A stretch of 64,000 nt of DNA from Luteibacter rhizovicinus. Lineage in GTDB: Bacteria; Pseudomonadota; Gammaproteobacteria; Xanthomonadales; Rhodanobacteraceae. A program made the translations under genes and the position numbers. Each line of letters starts with the position of its first letter. Positions within the stretch are counted from its first letter, which is position 1. Shown in pieces: positions 9,756 to 18,817 of this stretch. The notes below the pieces were generated by a model, which was given only the letters and a program-made list of their open reading frames with translations, was not told where the DNA came from and made no database searches. Where the stretch lies: contig NZ_SMCS01000004.1 in assembly GCF_004342265.1 (NCBI RefSeq), positions 310,001 through 374,000 of the forward strand, read 5' to 3'.

Positions 9756-10415
9756 TTCCAGGTTGCCGTTTGCGGTCAGCCGGAGCGGTTTCTCGACGGG
9801 GGCGCCATCAAAAACCGGTGCGCCCTCCCACGTCAGTCGCCCGTTCGCGATGGCCATCACGGTCGCCGGTAGCAACCGGTGTTCCTCGATCAACAGGCGC
9901 TCGGCAAGCGTCTGCTCGGTATCGTCCGGGTGTACGGCGATCCGCGCCTGCGCGATGACCGGACCGCCGTCGAGTTCGGCCGTGACGAAATGCACGCTGG
10001 CGCCATGTTCGGCATCGCCGGCTTCGAGACAGCGGCGATGGGTGTGCAGCCCACGGTACTTTGGCAGCAGCGAGGGATGGACGTTGATGGCGCGACCCGC
10101 CCAGGGTGCGATGGCCTCGGCATCGACGATACGCATGAAGCCGGCGAGCACCAGCAGGTCGGCGCCACTGGCGGCGATGCGACCGAACAGGTCGAGGTCG
10201 AAATCGCGGCGGTCCGCGTAGTCGCGGGGATTCAATGCGAGCGTCGGTATGCCCGCCGCCGAGGCGATCTGGAGTGCGCCCGCGCTCGCCTTGTCGCTAC
10301 CGACCAGGACGAATTCGACGGGAAGCCGCCCGTCGTCGCGGGCGGCGATCAGGGCGCCAAGATTGCTGCCGCGCCCGGAAGCGAGTGCGGCGATACGCAG
10401 CGGTGCGGCAGCCAT
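9744..10415 (-). CDS. purN: Phosphoribosylglycinamide formyltransferase 1
   Basis: Third step of de novo purine synthesis, using 10-formyl-THF. Motifs: IAALASGRGSNLGALI at the N-terminus, the catalytic INVHPSLLPKYRGLHTH and the Asp in AELDGGPVIAQ. 223 residues, slightly longer than E. coli PurN (212). The last codons (Leu-Glu-Arg-Ser-Leu-stop) enter the REPIN-like arm, so the extreme C-terminus and stop codon may have been reshaped by the repeat. It starts 5 nt after the purM stop (purM-purN operon). Confidence 0.95.
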   Translation of the reverse strand: MAAAPLRIAALASGRGSNLGALIAARDDGRLPVEFVLVGSDKASAGALQIASAAGIPTLALNPRDYADRRDFDLDLFGRIAASGADLLVLAGFMRIVDAEAIAPWAGRAINVHPSLLPKYRGLHTHRRCLEAGDAEHGASVHFVTAELDGGPVIAQARIAVHPDDTEQTLAERLLIEEHRLLPATVMAIANGRLTWEGAPVFDGAPVEKPLRLTANGNLERSL

Positions 10416-10420
10416 CGACG

Positions 10421-11458
10421 TCAGGCGATGTGGACGCGTTCTTCGCCCGTGGCGGGAACGATCTTGCCGATGGCCCACGATGCCAGGCCGTGGGCGGCGA
10501 GCGCCGTTTTGGCGGCATCGACGTCCCCGGCGGCGATCAGCAGGGTAAAGCCGATGCCGCAGTTGAACGTGCGCCACATTTCCTCGCGCTCGACCTTGCC
10601 TTCGCGCTGCAGCCACTGGAACACGGGCGGGAGCGTCCAGGACGTGCTGTCGAGTTCGATGCCCAGACCCTCGGGTACTACGCGGATGATGTTTTCCTTG
10701 AGACCGCCGCCGGTGATGTGGGCCATGCCGTGCACCGGCACTTTCTTCACCACGTCGAGGATGGGCTTCACGTAGATCGTGGTCGGCGCCATGAGGGCAT
10801 CGCCGAGCGACACGCCGCCCAGGTCGAGGTCCAGCGGGCTGCCGGCGCGCTCGAGGATGCGACGAACCAGGGAATAGCCGTTCGAATGCGGACCCGACGA
10901 GGCAACGCCCAGGACGATGTCGCCAGCGGCGATGGCGCTGCCGTCGAGCAGGTCCGACTTCTCGACCGCGCCGACGGTGAAGCCGGCCAGGTCGTATTCG
11001 CCAGGCGGGTACATATCGGGCATTTCGGCGGTTTCGCCGCCGATGAGCGCGCAACCGGCCAGTTCGCAGCCCCGTGCGATGCCGCCGACGACCGAAACCG
11101 TCGTGTCGACGTCCAGCTTGCCGGTGGCGAAATAATCGAGGAAGAACAGCGGCTCGGCGCCCTGGACCAGGACGTCGTTGACGCACATGCCGACCAGGTC
11201 AATGCCGATCGTGTCGTGGCGACCCAATTGTTGGGCGAGCTTGAGCTTGGTGCCCACGCCATCGGTGCCGGAGACGAGCACCGGCTCCCGGTAGCGGCCG
11301 GAGAGGTCGAACAGGCCGCCGAAGCCGCCGAGTCCGCCCATGACCTCAGGGCGGAAGGTACGCTTCACCAGTGGCTTGATACGTTCGACGACGGCATTGC
11401 CGGCGTCGATGTCGACGCCCGCGGCACGGTAGGTAAGGGAGCCCTGGTCGGAGGACAT
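10421..11458 (-). CDS. purM: Phosphoribosylformylglycinamidine cyclo-ligase
   Basis: AIR synthetase, fifth step of de novo purine synthesis. The N-terminus has [20 protein letters not shown], then [41 protein letters not shown] and [11 protein letters not shown]; the C-terminus has [16 protein letters not shown]. 345 residues, normal length. It is divergent from the DUF2066 gene across 130 nt and is followed directly by purN. Confidence 0.97.
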   Translation of the reverse strand: MSSDQGSLTYRAAGVDIDAGNAVVERIKPLVKRTFRPEVMGGLGGFGGLFDLSGRYREPVLVSGTDGVGTKLKLAQQLGRHDTIGIDLVGMCVNDVLVQGAEPLFFLDYFATGKLDVDTTVSVVGGIARGCELAGCALIGGETAEMPDMYPPGEYDLAGFTVGAVEKSDLLDGSAIAAGDIVLGVASSGPHSNGYSLVRRILERAGSPLDLDLGGVSLGDALMAPTTIYVKPILDVVKKVPVHGMAHITGGGLKENIIRVVPEGLGIELDSTSWTLPPVFQWLQREGKVEREEMWRTFNCGIGFTLLIAAGDVDAAKTALAAHGLASWAIGKIVPATGEERVHIA

Positions 11459-11588
11459 AAGACGATTCCGGCACTGACGAAACGCGCAATGATAGCAGCA
11501 TGCCAGCGCGGGCTAGCCTATCCGCGATGGACGTTATCGCCCGGATTGGGCAGACTTCCTGTCTCTATATAAGCGATATCTCCCCGCC

Positions 11589-12578
11589 ATGCGCCCAAGC
11601 CGCCTTCTCGCCGTTCTGCTGCTGCTCGCCCTGGCCGTGCTGTCGCCTGTCATGGCCCAGACCACCGTGTATTCGGTGACCGTGCCCGTGGCCGATACCA
11701 CCCAGCCGGTCCGCGATCAGGCCTTCGCCTCGGCCCTGACCCAGGTGCTGGCGCGCGCCAACGGCGGGGCCGATCCCCGGACCAAGCCCGGTTATGCCGA
11801 AGCCATGAAGCAACCCGGCGGCCTGGTCCAGCAATACCAGTACGCCCGCGCCACCGGTGGCGCGGGTTCGCCGATGAGCCTCGAGGTCACGTTCGATCCC
11901 GGCGCGATCCGCCGTGTCCTCAGTGTCGGCGACAGTGCCGCAGCGGCTCCCAAGGCGCCGGTGCTGGTCATCGTCCGCGATGCCACCGGCAAGGTGCTCG
12001 CGCCCGAATCCCTGATCCCGCTGACGCAGATGGCGGACACGCGCGGCTATCCCGTCGTGTCGCCCAAGACCGACAACGTCCCCGATCCGGCCGCCATCGC
12101 CGGCGCCGACGCTACGACGCTGGCGAGCATCGCCCGGCAATACAACACCGCGGTCATCCTGCAGGGCACGGTCGATACCGGTGGCGACACGGACTGGACA
12201 CTGGTGTCCGCAGGCCGTTCGCAGAGCTGGAAGGACAGTGGCGAGGCCTTGCCGGCACTGCTGGCCAATGGCGCCAATGCCATGGCCGATCGTCTCGACC
12301 GTCAGTTCGTCAGCTCCGCCAGCGGCAGCTCCAGCGGCAAGGTCTGGGTATCGGGCCTGCGTTCGGCGGCGGACTATGCCGCTTTGCTGGCTACCTTCCA
12401 GAACGATCCGGCAGTGCGTTCGGTCGCTACGCTTTCCGCGCAGAACGACGGCGTCCTGCTTTCGGTAAGCGCGTCGGCGCCCCTTGCCCGTCTGGTCGCC
12501 GGCTATGCCGCGGAGGGCCATATCCTGGCCGCCGATGGCCATGAAGGTGCCGATATCAGCACACGCTGGGTTCCTTGA
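11589..12578 (+). CDS. DUF2066 periplasmic protein
   Basis: 329 residues with a signal peptide (LLLLALAVLSPVMAQ) and a DUF2066-type N-terminal half (VYSVTVPVADTTQPVRDQAF, then ASALTQVLARANG). The second half shows VVILQGTVDTGGDTDWTLVSAG and FVSSASGSSSGKVWVSGL, a repeated alpha/beta element. Function unknown. Proteins of this family commonly lie beside purM, an AI-2E-type permease and hda, exactly as here, but I know of no mechanistic link. Confidence 0.85.
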   Translation: MRPSRLLAVLLLLALAVLSPVMAQTTVYSVTVPVADTTQPVRDQAFASALTQVLARANGGADPRTKPGYAEAMKQPGGLVQQYQYARATGGAGSPMSLEVTFDPGAIRRVLSVGDSAAAAPKAPVLVIVRDATGKVLAPESLIPLTQMADTRGYPVVSPKTDNVPDPAAIAGADATTLASIARQYNTAVILQGTVDTGGDTDWTLVSAGRSQSWKDSGEALPALLANGANAMADRLDRQFVSSASGSSSGKVWVSGLRSAADYAALLATFQNDPAVRSVATLSAQNDGVLLSVSASAPLARLVAGYAAEGHILAADGHEGADISTRWVP

Positions 12579-12690
12579 CAGTCCGCGTCAGGCCAGCCAG
12601 CCCCGCTTCGCGCGGCGTCTTCGGGCACACTCGCATCACATCCGCTTCGGGAAAGTCGCGGATTCCTTCCTTTAGTCGATCGGGACACGC

Positions 12691-13839
12691 ATGACTCACG
12701 ACACCTCGCGCCGCTGGCAGCTGCTGGCTATTGCCGCGGTCATCATCTTCGTGATCTGGCTGCTGGCGCCTGTGCTGATGCCTTTCGCGATCGCCGCGAT
12801 GCTCGCCTATCTCGGCGACCCGCTCGCGGATCGTCTGCAGCGCCTTGGCATGGGGCGGACACTGGCCGTCAGCATCGTGTTCACCGTGCTGGTCATCGTG
12901 GTCATCGGCGCGCTGCTGCTGCTCGTGCCGCTGATCCAGCACCAGTTCGAGAACCTGTCGGAGAACCTGCCGCGATACATCGAATGGGTGCGCGGAACGG
13001 CTCTGCCCTGGGTGCAGCAGCGGTTGCATCTGGAGCCGGACACATTCGATACCGACAAGCTGATCGCTACGGTGAAGGAGCACATCGGTTCGGTCGGCTC
13101 CGTGGTTGCCGCCACCATCGCGAAGGTGTCCGCATCGGGCATGGGCATCGTCATGTGGCTGACGAATCTTGTGCTGATTCCGGTTGTTGCGTTCTATCTG
13201 CTGCGCGACTGGGACACGATGATCGCGACCATCCGTCGCCTGCTGCCGCGCTCGATCGAGCCGGTGGTGGTACATCTTTCGAAGGAGTCGGACCAGGTGC
13301 TGGGCGCCTTCGTTCGCGGCCAGCTGCTGGTGATGCTCGCGCTCGGCGTGTTCTATGGCCTTGGCCTCACGCTGGTCGGCATCTCCATCGGTCCGTTGAT
13401 CGGCATGATCGCGGGTCTCCTCAGCTTCGTTCCCTATCTCGGCTTCATGATCGGCTTCGTTGCCGCGCTGATCGCCGCGCTCGTGCAGTACGGCGACTGG
13501 ACCCACGTGCTGATGATCGCCGGTGTGTTTACCGTCGGTCAGTTGCTCGAGGGTTATGTGCTGGTTCCGCGACTGGTGGGCGGCAAGATCGGTCTGCACC
13601 CTGTCGCGGTGATCTTCGCCGTGCTGGCGGGCGGCCATCTGTTCGGCTTCCTCGGCGTACTGCTGGCGCTGCCGGCCGCATCGGTCGTGGTAGTGCTGCT
13701 GCGTTACGTGTTCGCCCGTTATCGCGAGAGCGAGCTGTATACCGAGCCGGCGACGGATGTTCCCGATGAGATCGAAGTCGACGTGGACGTCTCGGTGACG
13801 TCGCACGTATCCCGAACGGTCGACGACGGAAGTCCATGA
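12691..13839 (+). CDS. AI-2E family transporter / PerM-like permease
   Basis: 382-residue integral membrane protein of the AI-2E exporter superfamily. Hydrophobic segments near 8-45, 60-85, 150-175 and the dense C-terminal block 205-335 fit the 7-8 helix topology; conserved features are FAIAAMLAYLGDPLADRLQR and IGLHPVAVIFAVLAGGHLFGFLGVLLALPAA. Substrate unknown; the family includes autoinducer-2 exporters and Na+/H+ antiporters. The C-terminal 40 residues are acidic and cytoplasmic. It overlaps hda by ATGA, so the two are translationally coupled. Confidence 0.9.
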   Translation: MTHDTSRRWQLLAIAAVIIFVIWLLAPVLMPFAIAAMLAYLGDPLADRLQRLGMGRTLAVSIVFTVLVIVVIGALLLLVPLIQHQFENLSENLPRYIEWVRGTALPWVQQRLHLEPDTFDTDKLIATVKEHIGSVGSVVAATIAKVSASGMGIVMWLTNLVLIPVVAFYLLRDWDTMIATIRRLLPRSIEPVVVHLSKESDQVLGAFVRGQLLVMLALGVFYGLGLTLVGISIGPLIGMIAGLLSFVPYLGFMIGFVAALIAALVQYGDWTHVLMIAGVFTVGQLLEGYVLVPRLVGGKIGLHPVAVIFAVLAGGHLFGFLGVLLALPAASVVVVLLRYVFARYRESELYTEPATDVPDEIEVDVDVSVTSHVSRTVDDGSP

Positions 13840-14531
13840 CGACACAGCTTCCCCTCGCACTTCGTTGGCCGCGTCGTCAGCGTTTCGAGCACACCTACGC
13901 CGGCGAGAACGCGGCTGCGATCGAAGCGGTGCGTCTGGCGGCCGTTTCGCCTGAAGCACCCTGGGTATTCGTGGCGGGACCGGCCGGTAGCGGTCGCACG
14001 CATCTGTTGATCGCCGCTTGCCAGGCCGCGATCGATGCCGGCCGCACCGCGCAGTATCTGCCGCTGGGTGGGATGCGCGGATCTCGTGCGGAAGCCATTC
14101 GCGGTATGGCGGGTAGCGACGTTCTTGCCCTGGACGATGTCGACGCCATAGCTGGCGACGACCTTGCGGAGCATGCACTTTTCGACGCCTTCAACCGTTA
14201 TCGCGCCGAAGGGGCGACGTTGCTGTTCGCCGCGGATGTGCCGTCCATCGCGATCGATATCGTGCTGCCCGACCTGCGCTCGCGCCTGGGTTCATGCACG
14301 CAGTTCGTGTTGAAGCCATTGGCCGATGTGGAGCGCCGCACGATCATGCGCGAGCAGGCGAAGGTGCGTGGTATCGAGTTGGACGAGAACGTGCTCGACT
14401 GGCTATTCGCGCACCACGCGCGCGACCTTGGCGCACTGCTCGACCTGCTCGACCAGCTCGATCGTGCCTCGCTCGCCGCGCAGCGACGCGTCACGGTGCC
14501 ATTCCTGCGCAACCTCCTGCGCAAGGATTGA
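13836..14531 (+). CDS. hda: DnaA regulatory inactivator Hda
   Basis: AAA+ protein that with the DNA-loaded beta clamp stimulates ATP hydrolysis by DnaA. The extreme N-terminus TTQLPLALRW carries the clamp-binding QLPL motif; a degenerate P-loop GPAGSGRTHLL follows (Arg replaces the usual Lys, as seen in some Hda proteins), then DVLALDDVDAIAG (Walker B) and LPDLRSRLGSC (sensor/box VII region). 231 residues. Confidence 0.94.
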   Translation: MTTQLPLALRWPRRQRFEHTYAGENAAAIEAVRLAAVSPEAPWVFVAGPAGSGRTHLLIAACQAAIDAGRTAQYLPLGGMRGSRAEAIRGMAGSDVLALDDVDAIAGDDLAEHALFDAFNRYRAEGATLLFAADVPSIAIDIVLPDLRSRLGSCTQFVLKPLADVERRTIMREQAKVRGIELDENVLDWLFAHHARDLGALLDLLDQLDRASLAAQRRVTVPFLRNLLRKD

Positions 14532-14572
14532 AGTTGCGCGTCGCCATCTGGCGATGACGACGCGCGGCTTGC

Positions 14573-15607
14573 TCAGCCCTGGCCGGGCACCTGGATTTCC
14601 TCGATCAACTGCTTGTTCTCCGGATCGTTATTGCGCACCCCGTAGACGCGCAGCACTTTTGCTTTCGGGTAGTGCTCGACGATCAGGTAGGTGCGCTGCG
14701 AGGCCGATCCGCTCAGAAAGACCGGTACATTGCCGAAATTTCGCGAGTAGTAGCGGCCCATCCGGCCGTGCAAATGCCCCGCGAAGACCACGGGCACTTT
14801 GTTTGCCCTTACCAGTTCGGTGAATGCATTGCCGCTCCCCGCGTCCCATTCGGGCTGATGCACATGGATCAGCATAAAGTCGAAGTCGCGGGTGCTGGCA
14901 TTCAGTCGCGGCATCAGTTCGTGAAGCCATGGCAACGATGAGGTGACGTTGAACTTATAGTTGAATGTCTTGTTCGTAGTGAACGAGACCTCGTAGGTGG
15001 GGTAGTTATTGAGCTGGATATTCGCTACGCGCTCGAAGCCCTTTGCCTCGAAGGCATACGCATAGCTACCGTCGAACTCGCCGCCAAACGCGCCCGTGTG
15101 GTCGGTGAAATCGAAGGCCAGCACGTTCCGGGACTTTACGTGGTCGCGCAATCCGTCAAGGCTGTCGCGTGCGCATCCGTTGTTGGCGCATCCGGAGCCA
15201 TTCGACTGGCGGATATTGTTGTCGTAGTCGTGGTTGCCCAGGCCGAGATAGTAGTTGTCGCCGAGAATCCGGTACAGGCTGGACATCTTGCTTCGCTGCC
15301 AGCCATGACCGTAGGCGGTGAGATCGCCATTGATCACTACGGGAATATTCATGCCCGGACGCGCTCGCCGATACCCGGCGATGCTGTTGTACTGTTCGCG
15401 GATCAGTTCTTCGGAGCGGCGCTCCTTCTTGCTGTCGCTCTCGTCGCTATTGCCCTGATCCATTTTGTCAGTCCACGGATACTGGGGATCCGAGGTCACG
15501 ATCATCGTTCGCGGGATTTCGTCGAGAGTCTGGGCATGGGCGGCCGATACGAGGCCGAGCAAAGCCAGCGCGCCGAAAACGGCGCGACGTAGGGTTTTGC
15601 GATTCAT
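14573..15607 (-). CDS. Secreted calcineurin-like metallophosphoesterase
   Basis: 344-residue exported phosphoesterase. A signal peptide (FGALALLGLVSAAHA) precedes the metal-binding motifs in order: TSDPQYPW, INGDLTAYGHGW, LGNHDYD, LIHVHQPEW and AGHLHGRMG, the DxH/GDxxx/GNH(D/E)/H/GHxH set of the family (first motif DPQ instead of DxH). Substrate unknown. It contains four cysteines around CANNGCARD that may form a disulphide loop. Monocistronic, facing hda. The start at 15607 is chosen for the signal peptide. Confidence 0.85.
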   Translation of the reverse strand: MNRKTLRRAVFGALALLGLVSAAHAQTLDEIPRTMIVTSDPQYPWTDKMDQGNSDESDSKKERRSEELIREQYNSIAGYRRARPGMNIPVVINGDLTAYGHGWQRSKMSSLYRILGDNYYLGLGNHDYDNNIRQSNGSGCANNGCARDSLDGLRDHVKSRNVLAFDFTDHTGAFGGEFDGSYAYAFEAKGFERVANIQLNNYPTYEVSFTTNKTFNYKFNVTSSLPWLHELMPRLNASTRDFDFMLIHVHQPEWDAGSGNAFTELVRANKVPVVFAGHLHGRMGRYYSRNFGNVPVFLSGSASQRTYLIVEHYPKAKVLRVYGVRNNDPENKQLIEEIQVPGQG

Positions 15608-15807
15608 TGGGGAAGTCCTTATCGATGTGAAAGCGCCGGCCGTGGGGACGGGCGGCGGAATGGATTGTGCAAACCCCATTACATCGAAAACGGAACTTCG
15701 TCACACTCTTGTGGCGCATAAGCATGGCCGCACGAGGTGCCGCGGGCCTCGCTGCCACGCTTGCCAGGCGAATGCCTACAAGCGCGGCAGGGCGCCGCGC
15801 TGTGTTA

Positions 15808-16611
15808 TCAGGCCTGAAGCAGTCGCGGCGTCGCGTGGGCGCCGATGACCGTGGTCATGGCGGCAGCGATCTTGTGATTCGCCGCGATGATATTGCCGTT
15901 GGTCGGCAGGCCTTCGCGGCCGGCGAAATCGCAATACACGCCACCGGCCTCGCGAACGAGCAGGCCACCAGCGGCCATGTCCCACGGCTGCAAGCCCGGC
16001 TCGAAATAGCCGTCGAGACGACCGGCCGCCACATAGGCGAGGTCGAGTGCCGCCGAACCCATGCGACGGATGTCTTCGGCCTCGGTGAGCAGGGCCTGGG
16101 TCATCGCCAGTTGGGACTCGATATGATTGCGGGCGCGATACGGGTAGCCCGTGCCGAGCAGCGAGCCGGCAAGACCTTCGCGCTTGCTGACGCGGATGCG
16201 GCGGTCGTTGAGGTACGCGCCATCGCCCTTGCTGGCGGTGAACAGTTCGTCGCGAAGCGGATCGAACACCACGCCGTAGACCGGCTCACCCTTGTCGAGA
16301 AGGGCGATGGAGACGGAGAAGTGGGGGATGCCGCGAAGATAGTTGTGCGTGCCGTCGAGCGGGTCGATGACCCACACCAGCGGACCCTTGCCGATAGCGC
16401 CCGATTCCTCGCCGAGAATGGCGTGGGTCGGATAGGCGCGACGCAACTCCTTGACGATCTCGGCTTCCGCCAGTCGATCGACTTCGGATGCGAAATCCAT
16501 CCGCTGCTTCTCGACGACGGCAAGGCCTTCGATGCGGTTCATGTAACGCAGGATGATATTTCCTGCGGAGCGCGCAGCGCGCGCCGCTACGTTGACTGCG
16601 GGTCTTGGCAT
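15808..16611 (-). CDS. suhB: Inositol-1-monophosphatase family protein SuhB
   Basis: Li+-sensitive Mg2+-dependent phosphatase; SuhB also acts in rRNA antitermination in E. coli. Motifs: ILGEESGAIG (metal ligand Glu), WVIDPLDGTHNYLRGIPHF and the C-terminal WDMAAGGLLVREAGG. 267 residues. It is divergent from trmJ, a conserved xanthomonad/pseudomonad arrangement. The start at 16611 gives the usual MPRPAVNVAARAAR N-terminus. Confidence 0.94.
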   Translation of the reverse strand: MPRPAVNVAARAARSAGNIILRYMNRIEGLAVVEKQRMDFASEVDRLAEAEIVKELRRAYPTHAILGEESGAIGKGPLVWVIDPLDGTHNYLRGIPHFSVSIALLDKGEPVYGVVFDPLRDELFTASKGDGAYLNDRRIRVSKREGLAGSLLGTGYPYRARNHIESQLAMTQALLTEAEDIRRMGSAALDLAYVAAGRLDGYFEPGLQPWDMAAGGLLVREAGGVYCDFAGREGLPTNGNIIAANHKIAAAMTTVIGAHATPRLLQA

Positions 16612-16743
16612 GGGCTTGACTTGGTCGAGAGCAAAGGCCGCGGTCGTGCCGCGGCGGTGGGCGAGTTTAGCATCCCGGGCGCCGCGCCCCAAGTCGGACC
16701 CGTTGTAGACTTTCCCGCTTTCCGCCTTTCATGCGTGTCCCCC

Positions 16744-17523
16744 ATGGCCTTATCCGAGCTCAGCGACCGTTTCCGCTTCATTCTGGTGCGTACCTCGCAC
16801 TCGGGGAATATCGGCTCCGCCGCCCGCGCGATGCGCACCATGGGCTTCGATGGCCTGAGCCTGGTGGCACCCAACCGCTTTCCCGACCCCGAGGCCACGG
16901 CCCTGGCGGCGGGTGCGGACGACGTCCTGGGACAGGCCGAAATCCACGGCGATCTGGTGGAGGCGCTGGCGGGCACGACCTTTGCCCTGGGACTCAGCGC
17001 CCGGCGCCGGGGCGTGACGTTGCCCGAACTGGATCCCCGCGAGGGGGCCCGCCAGGCCCTGGCGGCGGCACGGCGGGGCGAAAAGGTGGCGCTGGTTTTC
17101 GGCAACGAACGTACGGGGCTGGAGAACGACGAGCTCTCGCGCTGCCATGCCATGGTGCGCATTCCCAGCGTGGACGATTTCAGCTCGCTGAATCTCTCGC
17201 AGGCCGTTCAGGTCGTTGCCTACGAGCTACGCACGGTCATGCTGGCCGAGGAATCGACCGCCGCCGATATCCAGGTACCCGAGGAGGACGTGCCGGCCGA
17301 TGCCGAGCAGGTCGAACGCTTCTTCGAGCACCTGGCCCGGACACTGGACGACATCGACTTCCACAAGGGCCGTTCGCCGGTGACGATCATGCTTCGCCTG
17401 CGCAAGCTGTTCCTGCGGGCGCGGCCCGATCTGCGCGAGCTGCGCATCCTGCACGGCATTCTTGCCGACGCGCAGCGCATGGCCCAGCTGGCCGGACAGG
17501 ATCAGAACAAATCGCGGACGTAG
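16744..17523 (+). CDS. trmJ: tRNA (cytidine/uridine-2'-O-)-methyltransferase TrmJ
   Basis: SPOUT-class (alpha/beta knot) methyltransferase that 2'-O-methylates position 32 of tRNAs. Motif 1 is RTSHSGNIGSAARAMRTMG, motif 2 VALVFGNERTGLENDEL and motif 3 SLNLSQAVQVVAYEL, which together make the SAM-binding knot. The C-terminal extension of about 90 residues is normal for TrmJ. 259 residues. Its 3' end overlaps the convergent exoD gene by 22 nt. Confidence 0.95.
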   Translation: MALSELSDRFRFILVRTSHSGNIGSAARAMRTMGFDGLSLVAPNRFPDPEATALAAGADDVLGQAEIHGDLVEALAGTTFALGLSARRRGVTLPELDPREGARQALAAARRGEKVALVFGNERTGLENDELSRCHAMVRIPSVDDFSSLNLSQAVQVVAYELRTVMLAEESTAADIQVPEEDVPADAEQVERFFEHLARTLDDIDFHKGRSPVTIMLRLRKLFLRARPDLRELRILHGILADAQRMAQLAGQDQNKSRT

Positions 17524-18110
17524 TCGGTCAGAGCGCGGCTGAAGGTGGCGGATGCGACGATGATCGTCACCACGGCGGCCCATACGGCAAGCAGCAGGGC
17601 ACCGTCCCGCTCCACCAGCGCGAACGCGAACGCGATCAGCATGCCGCCGAATACATAGTTGGTGAAGGGAATCGGCAACGCCAGCAGGATGCCGATCAGC
17701 ACCATGACCGCCCCGGAGACGAGTGTCATCGGTCGCCGGGTCAGCGCCCGCAGACGTGGTTTGCATAGCGCTTCCAGCCGGCGCGTGGCTGGTTCGATCC
17801 GGTCGAGGAATCGCAGCAGTCCCTGTCGCGAAAGCGTTCGCCGGCGCAGGAAGCCGGGTATCCAGGGGTGCCGAAGGCCGAACAGGAGCTCCAGTCCCAG
17901 GGCGATCACCAATACCCCCATCACGCCGCCGATGCCCAGCGGGACGGGAAGAAAGTTGGGGATGGCCAGCAGCAGGAGCAGGAATCCGAAGGCCCGGCGC
18001 TGTAAGGGGGCTAGGAGCGCATCGACGCTGATGCGATCGGCCTGCTCCGCCGCCAGGGCGCGCCGGAGCAGGCCGGTCGTCTTCATCTGTAGCGGTTCGG
18101 GGTTGTCCAT
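17502..18110 (-). CDS. Exopolysaccharide synthesis protein ExoD family
   Basis: 202-residue inner-membrane protein of the ExoD family. It has an N-terminal amphipathic region (ISVDALLAPLQRRAFGFLLLLLAIPNFLP), then hydrophobic segments near 40-80 and 130-185. ExoD is linked to exopolysaccharide production and alkaline tolerance in rhizobia; the molecular role is unknown. Start at 18110 (MDNPEPLQ), alternative 18086. It is convergent with and overlaps trmJ, and divergent from the fecI-like gene. Confidence 0.85.
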   Translation of the reverse strand: MDNPEPLQMKTTGLLRRALAAEQADRISVDALLAPLQRRAFGFLLLLLAIPNFLPVPLGIGGVMGVLVIALGLELLFGLRHPWIPGFLRRRTLSRQGLLRFLDRIEPATRRLEALCKPRLRALTRRPMTLVSGAVMVLIGILLALPIPFTNYVFGGMLIAFAFALVERDGALLLAVWAAVVTIIVASATFSRALTDYVRDLF

Positions 18111-18241
18111 GGCCCCATAATGCGATCTCGCCTTGAACGCCCTTTGAACCAATCGTCGGTATCGGGCGAGCGGCATTTCAATTTTCGGCCCCGCGAACGT
18201 CATAGCTCTGGAACGTCCCAGACGCATGGCCAGTCACCCAG

Positions 18242-18817
18242 ATGCTCAACCCGGAAAGTATGGATAACCGACACGTGAGCGACGACGTGCCCATCGATGC
18301 GCAAGCGCCGACGGACCGTGCCGCGCGGGTCGCGAAATTGTTCGACGAGCACAACCGTTCGCTGGTCGCATTCCTGCAGTGCCGGCTCAATTCGCGGGCG
18401 GACGCACAGGAAGTGGCGCAAGAGGTCTACGTGCGGATGCTTTCGCTGGACGAGAACGTCCGGGTCGATTCCCCGAAGGCGCTGATGTTCCGGATCGCCT
18501 CCAATCTGGCCGTGGACGGTATCCGCAAACATGCCGTCCGGAACAATGCGCCGGTGGACCCGGATACCGACGACTGGCACCGTCCCCCCATACCCGAGCG
18601 GCACACCGACGCCATCCAGCAGTGGGGCGTCATCGAGGAAGCCTTGCGCGAGCTACCCCCAAAAACACGCCGCGCTTTCGTGATGCACATGATCGAAGGG
18701 CGCGAATTCGGCACCGTCGCCCAGGTCATGAATCTTTCCGAGCGCATGGTGCGCTATCACGTCAGCAATGCGCTGGCCCATTGCCGGGCACGATGCAACC
18801 GAGCGGAGACGCCATGA
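18242..18817 (+). CDS. FecI-type ECF sigma factor
   Basis: 191-residue extracytoplasmic-function sigma factor. Region 2 is LFDEHNRSLVAFLQCRLN through AQEVAQEVYVRMLSL and RIASNLAVDGIRK; region 4 is LRELPPKTRRAFVMHMIEG followed by LSERMVRYHVSNALAHC, the HTH. This is the FecI group that transcribes TonB-receptor genes when a siderophore is sensed. An in-frame ATG at 18260 with GGAAAG nearby is an alternative start. It overlaps the FecR gene by ATGA. Confidence 0.92.
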   Translation: MLNPESMDNRHVSDDVPIDAQAPTDRAARVAKLFDEHNRSLVAFLQCRLNSRADAQEVAQEVYVRMLSLDENVRVDSPKALMFRIASNLAVDGIRKHAVRNNAPVDPDTDDWHRPPIPERHTDAIQQWGVIEEALRELPPKTRRAFVMHMIEGREFGTVAQVMNLSERMVRYHVSNALAHCRARCNRAETP